Shown here piece after piece: positions 15,227-24,700 of a stretch of 34,082 bases of DNA; within the stretch, counting starts at the first letter, position 1; each line of letters opens with the position of its first letter. The stretch covers positions 1 through 34,082 of IMG/VR virus record IMGVR_UViG_3300027499_000020; one strand, written 5' to 3'. Both the position numbers and the translations under genes were made by a program. This DNA is from a virus. The notes below the pieces were generated by a model. It saw only the letters and a program-made list of their open reading frames with translations. It ran no database searches and had not been told where the DNA came from.

Positions 15227-15537
15227 CAAATCACTTCATTATCATATGATGGCAAATTGTATTCCATAGATTCGCCAATAAGAACAGTAAATCGTTCTTG
15301 ATCAAGATTTCTTTCAGCAATAGACTTTAACTCTTCATTTCTATTATGAAAACGAGTATGCGGAGTATTGTCAATTACAATTTGTTTTAAATCTTCAGGT
15401 GTTGCGTCATAATTAAATGTCATAGCTAATCTAATACTATCACCACCGTGTGGATCAAAATATTCAACAACCATTTGTTTTGCTAAAGGATCAACAGATT
15501 CAATCTTTGCATTAAAAGTCATTTGATATGTCGACAT
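15226..15537 (-). CDS. Conserved-looking hypothetical protein, 103 aa
   Basis: 103 residues beginning STYQMTFNAKIESVDPLAKQ. The first half is a beta-hairpin rich segment with MVVEYFDPHGGDSIRLAMTF; the second half is helical and charged (TPEDLKQIVIDNTP, EELKSIAERNLDQ). No known motif recognised. It has the best ribosome site in the window (AAGGAGG, seven bases before the ATG), so it should be strongly translated, and it overlaps the cupin gene by TGATG. Position directly after the polyglycine adhesin gene (12-base gap) makes an adhesin chaperone or tail-assembly helper a reasonable guess, by analogy with small helpers found after phage adhesin genes, but nothing in the sequence proves it. Confidence 0.55.
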   Translation of the reverse strand: MSTYQMTFNAKIESVDPLAKQMVVEYFDPHGGDSIRLAMTFNYDATPEDLKQIVIDNTPHTRFHNRNEELKSIAERNLDQERFTVLIGESMEYNLPSYDNEVI

Positions 15538-15549
15538 AATATTTCCTCC

Positions 15550-16398
15550 TTATGTGTACGTAATTACAACCTGGCCACGTGCACCATCACCACCATCGAG
15601 GGAACCAGTACCACCTGCTCCAACCGTAACAGTTAGTATAGTACCAGCGGTTATTGATGAGGTTACAGTTTTACTGTAACCGCCACCGCCGCCGCCACCG
15701 CCGCCGAAATATCGGAGAATGCACATAACGTTATTTTCAAGGCCTGAACCGCCACCGCCGGCACCGGGCGCAGTACCAGCTGCACCAGGTGCTGAACCGA
15801 TTGCGCCTCCTCCAATATCATTACCGCCGGCACCACCAGTTCCACCAGTAACGTTACTTGGACTTCCAGAAGAAATACCATTACCACCGGTACCACCTGT
15901 AGCAGAGTTTCCTATATTTCCTATTCCACCGGTATTACCAGTTGTGTTGGTTGTAGTTCCACCAGAAGCCGTTCCTCCAACACCACCGGCAGATGTGGTA
16001 TCTTGAACACCAGCTGCACCGCCGCCGCCGCCGTTGGCAGTCATTGTAGTCAATCCGGTTCCTGTTACAGAACTGGTACCACCTGAAGCTCCTGCGGCTC
16101 CAACAATACCACCTTCACCACCAGCACCCCAGACTTCAATAGTTAGGGTTGTATAACCAGCAGGAACTGTAAAGGATCCGCTAGAAGTGAATGTGTTAGA
16201 TCCGGCAACAAATGCAGATGTTCCACGAAAAACACCTACGCTAATCTGACCGGATGTAGGAATAGTACCATAAGCACTGGTAGTACCGGCCGGTACACGC
16301 CCGCCGCCACGATAGTACTCGCTTATAGAAATTGGATTAGAACCGCCAAATTCTGTTTGAAGACTGCTAAGTGTTACATTGGTTGTTGGAACGGCCAT
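15550..16398 (-). CDS. Glycine-rich tail adhesin
   Basis: 282 residues. The N-terminal 65 residues (TTNVTLSSLQTEFGGSNPIS, then SEYYRGGGRVP and GVFRGTSAF) form a module found at the start of many phage fibre/adhesin proteins. Residues 70-90 are a beta strand pair (FTVPAGYTTLTIEVWGAGG). Residues 91-240 are a glycine-rich region with runs such as GGGGG at 123-127 and nine glycines at 232-240, and a closing beta segment ILTVTVGAGG...GQVVITYT. This resembles glycine-rich adhesins whose polyglycine sandwich displays variable loops (as in gp38 of T-even relatives), though homology is not established. Start ATG overlaps the TAA of the collagen-like fibre (TAATG), so the two are probably made together and may be tip and shaft of one fibre. 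Confidence 0.8.
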   Translation of the reverse strand: MAVPTTNVTLSSLQTEFGGSNPISISEYYRGGGRVPAGTTSAYGTIPTSGQISVGVFRGTSAFVAGSNTFTSSGSFTVPAGYTTLTIEVWGAGGEGGIVGAAGASGGTSSVTGTGLTTMTANGGGGGAAGVQDTTSAGGVGGTASGGTTTNTTGNTGGIGNIGNSATGGTGGNGISSGSPSNVTGGTGGAGGNDIGGGAIGSAPGAAGTAPGAGGGGSGLENNVMCILRYFGGGGGGGGGYSKTVTSSITAGTILTVTVGAGGTGSLDGGDGARGQVVITYT

Positions 16399-18017
16399 TA
16401 GCTAACCTTTTGCTTAATCTCATCAACCTGAATGGCTAATTCGTTAATTGCTTGGATAACTAGACCCATCATCTTTTCATACTTAACGCCTAATGTACCA
16501 TCTTCTCTAGTACCAACAACTTCTGGAAGCACAGTCTGAACGTCCTGTGCAATAATGCCAGTGTCATGTTTACGGACAAAATACCCATCTTCACCACCAC
16601 GCGATTCAATATAATCATCAGTCCAATCAAACATAACGCCAGACAACTGTCTGATCTTATCTAGAGCATTCTCAATAGGAGTAATATTCGTTTTAAAAGT
16701 TCTATCTGAAGTATAGTACGCTGTAATTTCGTTTGTAGCACGAATTTCGCCGGTTGTTCCAGACGCTGGAGTACCTACACCAAGCGAACCCATCTGAACA
16801 GATGCACTTGTACCATAACCAGATCCAGTAAATCCTGTTGAACCAGCAGATCCAGTAAATCCTGTTGAACCAGCAGATCCAGTAAATCCTGTAGGTCCGG
16901 CAGTCGTAGATGCTGATCCAGTAAAACCAACCGAGCCTCGTGAACCTGTGAATCCTGTAGGTCCGGCAGTCGTAGACGCTGATCCAGTAAAACCAATTGA
17001 TCCCTGTGAACCTGTGAATCCTGTAGGTCCGGCAGTCGTAGATGCTGAACCGGTAAACCCAACAGATCCTTGTGAACCTGTAAAACCAATTGACCCAGTA
17101 AACCCTGGCGATCCTATAAATCCGTTAGTACCATTAGTCCCAGCGGATCCAGTAAAACCAATCGATCCTTGTGATCCGGTAAATCCTTGCGAACCAGTAA
17201 ATCCTGTTGAACCAGTAAATCCGTTAGTACCATTTGTACCAGCAGATCCAGTAAATCCTGTAGTACCATTTGTACCATTTGTACCATTTGTACCAGCAGA
17301 TCCTGTGTATCCTATAGGTCCGGCAACAGTAGACGCTGAACCAGTAAACCCAATTGATCCTTGTGATCCCGTAAATCCAACCGAACCTGCAGCACCTTGA
17401 GAACCGGTATAACCTTGTGAGGCAGCTGCACCAGCAGAACCAGTAAATCCAATACCCTGTGATCCGGTAAATCCAACTGATCCAGTATAGCCTAGATCGC
17501 CTTTAGAACCAGTATAACCAGTACCAGGACCTGATGTCCAAGAAGCATCACTTCCATCGGTTCTTAAATAAAATCCATTTACAGCAACGTTTTGACTTGG
17601 TAACAAATTATTAAGTCCGGCAGATCTCGTGCTACCATTTGTACCGCCTTGACCAATATTTAAAACGCCATTAGAAATTGAAGTAGCATTAACAGAAATC
17701 CCAATAGTGTTGGCAACAATACCAGACCCGTTAGCAATCTTAATGCTTGTTCCATTTGCAACAACAATAGAATTTGAAAGATTAAGATTACCACCCCAAA
17801 TATTAAAGGTTCTTGTAGTATTACCTATAGCAATACCATTAGCCGTTGCAACAATTGTTCCATTAACAGTTGTAATAGCATTAACAAATACATTGCCATC
17901 AACAGTAAGTGACTGCTTGACAAAAGAGTGTGCGTTAACAGTTGTGTTCGTCTGAAACAACGATACGTCGCCTGTTACATAAAGCCCATTATCTATTTTA
18001 AAGTTTGTATTAGCCAT
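16398..18017 (-). CDS. Collagen-like tail fibre with S74 chaperone domain (second copy type)
   Basis: 539 residues. Residues 1-160: beta-repeat head (TNFKIDNGLYVTGDVSLFQT, then LPSQNVAVNGFYLRTDGSDASW). Residues 165-399: collagen-like Gly-X-Y tract on GFTGSxG, with regular breaks of the type GSASTTAGPTG. Residues about 430-539: peptidase S74 domain with Ser437 and Lys442 (SDRTFKTNI), TGIIAQDVQTVLPEVV near 486-501 and a C-terminal amphipathic helix. It should trimerise and cleave itself before Ser437. The head domain differs from that of the 1089-aa fibre, so it probably attaches elsewhere. AAGG lies five bases before the ATG; eight bases separate it from the 452-aa fibre upstream. It is followed by the polyglycine adhesin. 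Confidence 0.88.
   Translation of the reverse strand: MANTNFKIDNGLYVTGDVSLFQTNTTVNAHSFVKQSLTVDGNVFVNAITTVNGTIVATANGIAIGNTTRTFNIWGGNLNLSNSIVVANGTSIKIANGSGIVANTIGISVNATSISNGVLNIGQGGTNGSTRSAGLNNLLPSQNVAVNGFYLRTDGSDASWTSGPGTGYTGSKGDLGYTGSVGFTGSQGIGFTGSAGAAASQGYTGSQGAAGSVGFTGSQGSIGFTGSASTVAGPIGYTGSAGTNGTNGTNGTTGFTGSAGTNGTNGFTGSTGFTGSQGFTGSQGSIGFTGSAGTNGTNGFIGSPGFTGSIGFTGSQGSVGFTGSASTTAGPTGFTGSQGSIGFTGSASTTAGPTGFTGSRGSVGFTGSASTTAGPTGFTGSAGSTGFTGSAGSTGFTGSGYGTSASVQMGSLGVGTPASGTTGEIRATNEITAYYTSDRTFKTNITPIENALDKIRQLSGVMFDWTDDYIESRGGEDGYFVRKHDTGIIAQDVQTVLPEVVGTREDGTLGVKYEKMMGLVIQAINELAIQVDEIKQKVS
16878..17066 (-). repeat. 66-bp tandem repeat in second collagen-like fibre
   Basis: Nearly three copies of a 66-bp unit (22 residues, AGPTGFTGS, then xGSxGFTGSASTT). 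Unlike the 72-bp units of the other fibre, 22 residues is not a multiple of three, so each copy contains a break in the collagen register. Confidence 0.75.
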
Positions 18018-18024
18018 TTTAACC

Positions 18025-19383
18025 TTACTTAATTAGATGTGCCACAACCTTGACGGCTGAATTTGCAACAGTCTGGACGAGATACAGATTAACGTTAGCA
18101 GTGTCAGTATTTGATGTAAATGTTCCCAGTGGCGAAACGCCACCATTTGAAGCAACAGTACCATATACAGTAACATATGAATTTAATCCGGCATCATGAG
18201 CAAGTACCATTTCTGATAATTGTGTATTGCCATTCTTAATTTGGATCTCAAATTTGCCTGACGAATAAGTTGCTTTTGGAAATCTATAAATCAATACTGC
18301 ACCAATAGTAGAACCAATGTCAGCATTTGAAGATACATCAACAACGTAATCTGTTTTAAAAGTAGAAATTCCACCAACAGATAGTGTATTAGATAAAGTT
18401 GTTGCACCTGTTACATCAAGAGTATTTGATAGTGTTGTTGCGCCAAGAACTGTTAAAGTTCCATCTGTTTCAATTGCTGTTGAAGTGACAAACGTGTTAA
18501 CCGAGTTGTTACCAACATTAATTCTATCAGTTGTTAAGTTGACATTAGCACCAACGTTAAACGCTACTGACGCATTGCCGGTTGGAGTATTCATATTGCC
18601 GTTAAGCGTTGAAAGCCCAGTAACCGTAAGCGTATTTTGCAAATTGGTATTACCAACAACTAACATGGTATTCTGGAATGTAGCATTGCCAACAACCAAC
18701 ATACTATTAGAGAAGTCGGCATTGCCAAGTACTCTCATATAACCATCAGTATCAAGCAATGTCATGGTACTATTAGATACGATGAACGTATTGACTGTAG
18801 AGTTGCCGACTGTCAGGGATTCTGCATTAGCAATAACATTGGCACCAACCGATACAGAGATTGTGTTACCTGTAAACAAACCAGTCTTAAAACTTGTAGG
18901 GACGATATTAGCCGTCGACGTACTATTTGCGATCTGAATTAGCGTTGGGCTAATATTTGTGTTTACAATTGAGTTGGATTGTGTTATAATAGCAGTGCTA
19001 TTAATAAAGCTGTTAGCAGTGGTGTTGCCGAAGTAACCACCAAACGGATTGATATACGAGAATACTGTGCCGTTGGCAACCATCAACATTAGATTGGCAG
19101 CATTAGTATTTGACAGAACCGTGTTGGTTGAAATCATCAGGTTAGCAAACGATCCCGGGCCAATATTACCGCCCTTCAACCAGTTAGTTACAGCCATGGT
19201 ATTAGCGCCAAACGTTCCATAAAGCTGTGCATTGCGGTCAAATGTAGAGTTGCCAGTATTTGCATACGTGGCATTGGCTGTCATAATTTCAGTTGACAGG
19301 GAATTAAGCAGCTCATTGGTCTGTAACAGCCAAATCTCAAAGCTATCTGTAATAATATCGGTATTAGCTACTTTTCTTGCCAT
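18025..19383 (-). CDS. Tail fibre protein with beta-repeat shaft
   Basis: 452 residues. N-terminus ARKVANTDIITDSFEIWLLQ followed by a helical stretch TNELLNSLSTEIM (27-39) that may attach to the baseplate. Residues about 60-330 are repeats of the N-x-L-x-V-x-G-x-T-x-L type (TLTVLGATTLSNTLDVTG and similar), consistent with an elongated beta-helical trimer. The C-terminal 110 residues form a head domain: VDVSSNADIGSTIGAVLIYR, FPKATYSSGKFEIQI, MVLAHDAGLNSYVTVYGTV and KVVAHLIK. I recall this head in fibres of environmental T4-like phages. No S74 domain. The ATG overlaps the stop of the 69-aa gene (TAATG), so translation is coupled. Confidence 0.8.
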   Translation of the reverse strand: MARKVANTDIITDSFEIWLLQTNELLNSLSTEIMTANATYANTGNSTFDRNAQLYGTFGANTMAVTNWLKGGNIGPGSFANLMISTNTVLSNTNAANLMLMVANGTVFSYINPFGGYFGNTTANSFINSTAIITQSNSIVNTNISPTLIQIANSTSTANIVPTSFKTGLFTGNTISVSVGANVIANAESLTVGNSTVNTFIVSNSTMTLLDTDGYMRVLGNADFSNSMLVVGNATFQNTMLVVGNTNLQNTLTVTGLSTLNGNMNTPTGNASVAFNVGANVNLTTDRINVGNNSVNTFVTSTAIETDGTLTVLGATTLSNTLDVTGATTLSNTLSVGGISTFKTDYVVDVSSNADIGSTIGAVLIYRFPKATYSSGKFEIQIKNGNTQLSEMVLAHDAGLNSYVTVYGTVASNGGVSPLGTFTSNTDTANVNLYLVQTVANSAVKVVAHLIK

Positions 19384-19592
19384 TAATTATTCCTGTGTAC
19401 TATCTGAAGTAGTAGATTCTTGATGTCTTTAAGATCTGTCTCGACCGCATCAATTCTTTTACATAAATCATTATTCTTTTTTGAAGCTGCACGAGCAGCC
19501 AGAAATTTTTGATATCCCTCATCATCATTATTTATGATAGCACCACTCGAGGTATCTTTTAAATATCCTGGAACATCAGTCTTGACTAACAT
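19383..19592 (-). CDS. Small coiled-coil protein, 69 aa, conserved in T4-like phages
   Basis: 69 residues. The N-terminus LVKTDVPGYLKDTSSGAIIN is a pattern I recall in short proteins of T4-like environmental phages. The second half, CKRIDAVETDLKDIKNLLLQI, is a heptad coiled coil. Starts with an ATG overlapping the TAA of the 703-aa gene and ends overlapping the ATG of the 452-aa fibre (both TAATG), so it forms a coupled trio. A linker between baseplate and fibre or an assembly helper is plausible; not demonstrated. Confidence 0.68.
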   Translation of the reverse strand: MLVKTDVPGYLKDTSSGAIINNDDEGYQKFLAARAASKKNNDLCKRIDAVETDLKDIKNLLLQIVHRNN

Positions 19593-21703
19593 TATACCGA
19601 GACCCCGATAACTTGAATCTGTTCTACCTTAGGAATTACATAAGTGCTTGATGAAAGCAGAACAATCTTAATCTGCATTGATGTATAACGATCAAACTCA
19701 ACCAGCGACGAACTGACATAACGTACAGTGTTATCGTTAGCAATGTTATTCCATGCTACATTACGATACTTCAGTTTGTCAATGTATACATCCTTTGATG
19801 TAAGACTAACATTATCGATTGGTTTGAATAGAACGATAGCAGTACTATTAGCACTTGATACCGGGAATACTTCGTGGTTATCTGGGAACAATGGATCATA
19901 CACACGAATAAGATCGCCAGTTGTCAAAATAGCAGACTGATCGCTTGTTGTTGCAATTGCGTTGCTTGATGAACCGGTTAAGAATGTGCCAGATAGACCA
20001 TAATCGATGTCAGGATATTGACTAAATCCATATGTGTATTCATACATGTCATTTGGATCATCTGAACTAAACTTATCTGTGTTGTTCTTCAGTTGAAGTG
20101 GAGTCCATACCTTATCATCAAACGTTTCTTTATCAGCACTGTTATGGATTTTGGCATATACCTTGATCTCAGAACCCGCCGGGCGATATCCTTGCAGATA
20201 AAGTACAATATCTTCTGCATACTTGTCAGCAGCAAAAGCAATTTTCTTAGAAATATATTTTGACTTACCAAGACCATTCTTGTTAATTTCGGTATCATAG
20301 TCGGCAACAGCTGGGAATCCAGCTGTGACTATTCTAGATTCTGTAATTATCGTGTTGATATCATTCTGATAGAAGAAGAAGTCAAGTTGACCTGTATTGA
20401 TGTAAGGAACACTGAATACGTTATTTGCATCGACATTAACTTGAATATCAAGGTTGGCAACAGCAGATTTTCTATTAGTTCCAAAAAGATTTGAACTTAA
20501 AGACGTATCTACTTCAGTAGAACGCGACAAGATATATCCATCATATGATGCATCATTAAAAGATAACAAATTAAGATTTGTAGAAGTGCCTAACTGATTC
20601 GCCGAGTTTGCCATTGCATAATTTAGCGTGAATTGTGAAGTTGCAGGATTGCTGATTAGAAATGTTGGTTTGAAATGATCAACAGACCAACGATCGATCG
20701 ATGCAATATTTGCAGTTGCTCCTGAACGAACGCCGATAAAACGGTTTCCAACAACAAATTTGTTTGTAGCGTTTGCCGAAGAGTCTACAAGAATAATACT
20801 ATTCTTTGTGTAGTCGGTGTAATATACAGTTCCAATAGGTGGAACTTTAAAATTGCTTGTTCCTGATACGTTTGGCATACGATCAATTGTCATTGATGTA
20901 TTACTAATAATACCAGTAATTTTTACGGTATCGATATTTCCGGCACTATTTGCAACAACAATATAGTCAGAAATATTATAGTTCGTAAATGTAGTTCCAA
21001 TACCGGTAATAGAAGGACCTCGTGTTTTATCGATCGCCATTGTAATAGTACCTGTGGCATTTGCAGTTTCCTGATAAACTATTTCACCGCCTTGGAAAGT
21101 ACTTGTATATGTTGTGTCGATTGTAAAGAATTCATAGTCTTTGTTAACCAAAGAGAATGTCTTTGTGGTAGATGTAAACTTAGCTACGTTAACCTTGAAC
21201 TTTAGGTCACGATCACTGAATGTTTGAAAGTCACCAGAGTTTGTTGATTTATATAGATTACCATCAAATCTTCCTTGAGAACCAGCTGAAGGATTATTGG
21301 TCGTTCCTACAGAATTGACCAGTCGATCACCCTGCTTATTTACCCAGATATCAAAAGCAGGATCATCAAACTTAATTACAATACCATAGAATGTACCAGT
21401 TTTAAGAATAACAGGATCTGTAAATCCTAAAACCGTTGCAGAATCAGCAGTTGATGATGTATTAACACGATCGTATGAAATAGAAAGAACAGAATTTTTT
21501 ACCATTCTTTCAGGATTAGGTCTGTCGTTTTCCACTTCACAAATCCAAGCAGAGAATCCGGGATTTGTAGCGCCGCTTGCACTTGTTTGCGCAGTCGGTT
21601 TTCCTTTAAAGAAAACTTCTACAGACGTCAGCATAATATCAGAAGCCTTGGCTACGATATCAGGATTGATCTTGAATGACTGAATATAATCAAATGCTGG
21701 CAT
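19592..21703 (-). CDS. Virion structural protein of baseplate periphery
   Basis: 703 residues. N-terminal domain (residues 1-180): AFDYIQSFKINPDIVAKASD, MLTSVEVFFKGKP, TDPVILKTGTFYGIVIKF, FDIWVNKQGDRLV, and DRDLKFKVNVAKF. This is a module I associate with large tail-fibre-related proteins of cyanophages. The middle contains GTTFTNYNISDYIVVANSAG and similar 40-60-residue beta modules. The C-terminal third (AADKYAEDIVLYLQGYRPAGS, then VRYVSSSLVEFDRYTSMQIK, IVLLSSSTYVIPKVEQIQV) looks like another beta-sandwich. GAGGA precedes the ATG, and a candidate late promoter lies 25 bases upstream. It follows the DUF4815-type gene and precedes fibre genes, so it may link them to the baseplate. Confidence 0.74.
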   Translation of the reverse strand: MPAFDYIQSFKINPDIVAKASDIMLTSVEVFFKGKPTAQTSASGATNPGFSAWICEVENDRPNPERMVKNSVLSISYDRVNTSSTADSATVLGFTDPVILKTGTFYGIVIKFDDPAFDIWVNKQGDRLVNSVGTTNNPSAGSQGRFDGNLYKSTNSGDFQTFSDRDLKFKVNVAKFTSTTKTFSLVNKDYEFFTIDTTYTSTFQGGEIVYQETANATGTITMAIDKTRGPSITGIGTTFTNYNISDYIVVANSAGNIDTVKITGIISNTSMTIDRMPNVSGTSNFKVPPIGTVYYTDYTKNSIILVDSSANATNKFVVGNRFIGVRSGATANIASIDRWSVDHFKPTFLISNPATSQFTLNYAMANSANQLGTSTNLNLLSFNDASYDGYILSRSTEVDTSLSSNLFGTNRKSAVANLDIQVNVDANNVFSVPYINTGQLDFFFYQNDINTIITESRIVTAGFPAVADYDTEINKNGLGKSKYISKKIAFAADKYAEDIVLYLQGYRPAGSEIKVYAKIHNSADKETFDDKVWTPLQLKNNTDKFSSDDPNDMYEYTYGFSQYPDIDYGLSGTFLTGSSSNAIATTSDQSAILTTGDLIRVYDPLFPDNHEVFPVSSANSTAIVLFKPIDNVSLTSKDVYIDKLKYRNVAWNNIANDNTVRYVSSSLVEFDRYTSMQIKIVLLSSSTYVIPKVEQIQVIGVSV

Positions 21704-21727
21704 TAAACTTCCTCGTAATCTTTTATG

Positions 21728-21735
21728 TATTTATT
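21728..21735 (-). promoter_or_regulatory. Candidate T4-type late promoter (AATAAATA)
   Basis: The minus strand reads AATAAATA in the 52-base gap between the DUF4815-type gene and the 703-aa gene, 25 bases before the latter's ATG. Confidence 0.52.
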
Positions 21736-21755
21736 AGTAACAAAGAACACATGAC

Positions 21756-24700
21756 TTACTTGAACGCCATCCGATTTAGAATAGAATCGCGGCGATTGAT
21801 AACATTGTTGTTATCAATAGCATCATTAATTACTTGTGTTGTTGGCGTTGGCGTTATTGTTTCTGTTGTAGTTGATGTAGTCGTTGTACTTGTTGATGTA
21901 GTTGTTATACTCGGTGTAGTATTTAAATATGGAGCAACCGCGGTTGCAATTTCTTCGAAGATACCTGCGTAATACTTCATATTAATAGAACCTGATGCTT
22001 TTGATATACCATCGTAACTTTGGACCACAAAAGTTTTTACGCCAGCAAGTGCAGCCGCCATTTTATTCTGTTGTTCAATATCAGATGTTGCTTCATTAAT
22101 ACCAGCATCAAAGTAGAAGTCAAATGTCATAACACCATTAACATTAGACAGAAGCCCACTTGTATTTGTAGTAGATGTTCTTACTTGTGAACATTTCGCA
22201 GTCTGATCTTCACTATTAAAAATAAACTTATGATATGTATTTGGCTTCAATCCAGTTACACTAATAGTAAACTTCTGAGAATCTGCAACAAACGAAAATG
22301 ATGGAATTGCTACCATAGCACCCATAATGTCGATATATTGTGTAGAAGCAGTTAGTGAAAACTCTGAAGGACTTACATTATTAATAGTTCCATTATACTC
22401 AAACTGGGTTGGGTTGGTCACAGTTATTGTATTAGTATTAACTGAGTCGGTTGGGTAGAACAACTTATATGTATATGTTCCGCTATAACCTGATGCACCG
22501 TGGTTTTGACCCTTATAAACACGAAGTTTATAATATTGGCCATTTGTTGGATCATGAGACCAAAGAAGCTTAAACTGGTCTTCGATGAACCCTCCAACTG
22601 GACCATAGCTCTTACGATTTAGTGAACCACCAATGTTCTCGATTGTTTCCCCATTCAGACCTGTTAGTCCCTTTGATGATACATCTATTGCTGTAATTAA
22701 TGAAGCCGAAGCAGAAGTAATAGTTGTAGTCCATGGACCGGAAGCAGTTACACCTTGGAATACTTCAAGAGCATTATTATTATCACGTGAGTTGATATAA
22801 AACTCAACAGGACCGGACAGAGAACTCATTGTATAATAGAATTCTTCATATACTGTACCATTATCGTTGCGTGATGTACTTCTCTGCGATTGTGTAACAG
22901 ATGTTGTTGTCTGTGTTACTGTAGTAACAACAACATTACCAGTAGGAGTAGTAGGAGTAGTAGGAGTGGTTGTTGTATTTGCTATAGCAATTGGACCATC
23001 TGTAGCGTCCGATTGTGTGATTACATTAAACTCTGTAAATGGCAGAGTCAGAACACCTGATTGACCACTGTCTTCACGGAACTCAAGATTAAGTTCTGTT
23101 AGCTTAGGTCCAAGTTGATTATCACGAATTGTTGCCCAGAATTCTGGATTACCGATATCAGCATAGTTATAGTCAGTAAACGGATCAACAAAGAAACCAA
23201 AGCGGAAACGATCTAATAGTGCATCAAGCGAACTTGGGATAAAGCGTGCCTTTGCAAGCGCTTCAGCAAGTGTGAATGATACATAGTACTCGAGATCTTT
23301 AATGCGTTTTTCAAGAGATGCAATATCAGCCATCTTGTAACTTTTGATCTGAATTGCATTGCGTTCTGCAGCAGTCATGGTAGCAGATACACTATATAGA
23401 GATCTTCTACGTCCATATGCTTCATTAGCAACCTTAGTATCCACGATCTTTATAATATCAGATGATAGTGCTTGTGGAAGTGAAGGATATGCTGGGATGC
23501 GAAGCAACTGAAGTGTAATAGAGTTCTTTGGTTCACTAGGCACTTCATTGATGAAACCGGGTTTGCCGGCACGGACAATGAAATCGCCATTTGTATCAAC
23601 CACAACACGATCAGTACGACCTTGATAGTATTGGATATTTGCAGTCAGAGTTGTGTCTGGTGTAGGGAAGTACTGTTCGGCCGATGCAAAACGATTTGCG
23701 TCTGATGGTTCAGCTGGGTTAATAATCGATAGTGCATTGGCGCCAGCAGCAACCGATGTTACATCTGTTACAAAACCGATTGTATTATTTGATTTAGGAC
23801 GGAAGTCAAACTGATCACGAAGATCGTAATACTTGTCGCTAATTCCCACAAATTCCGGAATTTCCATGGTGTGAACGTTAGCACTAACAGAAAGAGATGT
23901 GAAAGTTTCACCGTCGCTTACAGGATAAGAACTGATTGTTTTAACACCGGCCCCGCCATTGAATGCATCATACTTAATAAGAAGTACGTCGTTTGTGCTT
24001 AGAACTGTTCTACGTGGCTTTCTGAAAAGATATGATGTATCCATATAATCCGGAGTATGATTCATATCTAGATAGAAGTCATTAGTTACATCTGTTACAC
24101 CGTATGTGTCTGGACCAAAGTACAATGGTGATCCAGTGAACTTGTGTGTAGATGATGTGTTTGAAGTCAGTGTCAGGTTAGCACCGCCGCGTGTCGATGC
24201 TAGCGAGAAGCCACTTGTATTAGCGTATACTACGTAATATGTAGATCCGTTTGAAAGACCGCCAAGAACACCAGCACCTGCAGTGTTTGAGTATACTAGT
24301 GAGTCACCATTTGCAAATGGCGTATTAGCAAATGTAATAAATGCATTTGCTGTACCAGAATTAGTAATATTCGTCGAGACGTCAAATGTGATATCGCGTG
24401 ATGCACCATTTGCAATATAGACGTTTCTCATGCGGAAAGTATCTGATACACCAAGTGGCCATGGACCACGGACCGATGCAGTGTTGTTGGCTGCAATGAT
24501 TCTTGTATAGATATTACGTTGAACAGTCTTGGCAGCCGAACTTACATTTGTACGTGTAGCATTATAGGCGATTGCAACGTTTGCAGATGTTGCCGATCCA
24601 GTAGAGTTAGCAACTGTGTTACCAAGGAAAATTGTAAGAACCTGACTATTGCCAGATTCAACATTTGCCCATTTTGTTGAATCGTTTGTCAGTGAGATAG

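Noticed and set aside
15550-17400. Plus-strand proline-rich frames opposite the polyglycine and collagen genes
   Set aside because: Gly codons read backwards give Pro/Ala/Val-rich frames; these are mirror artefacts without start signals.
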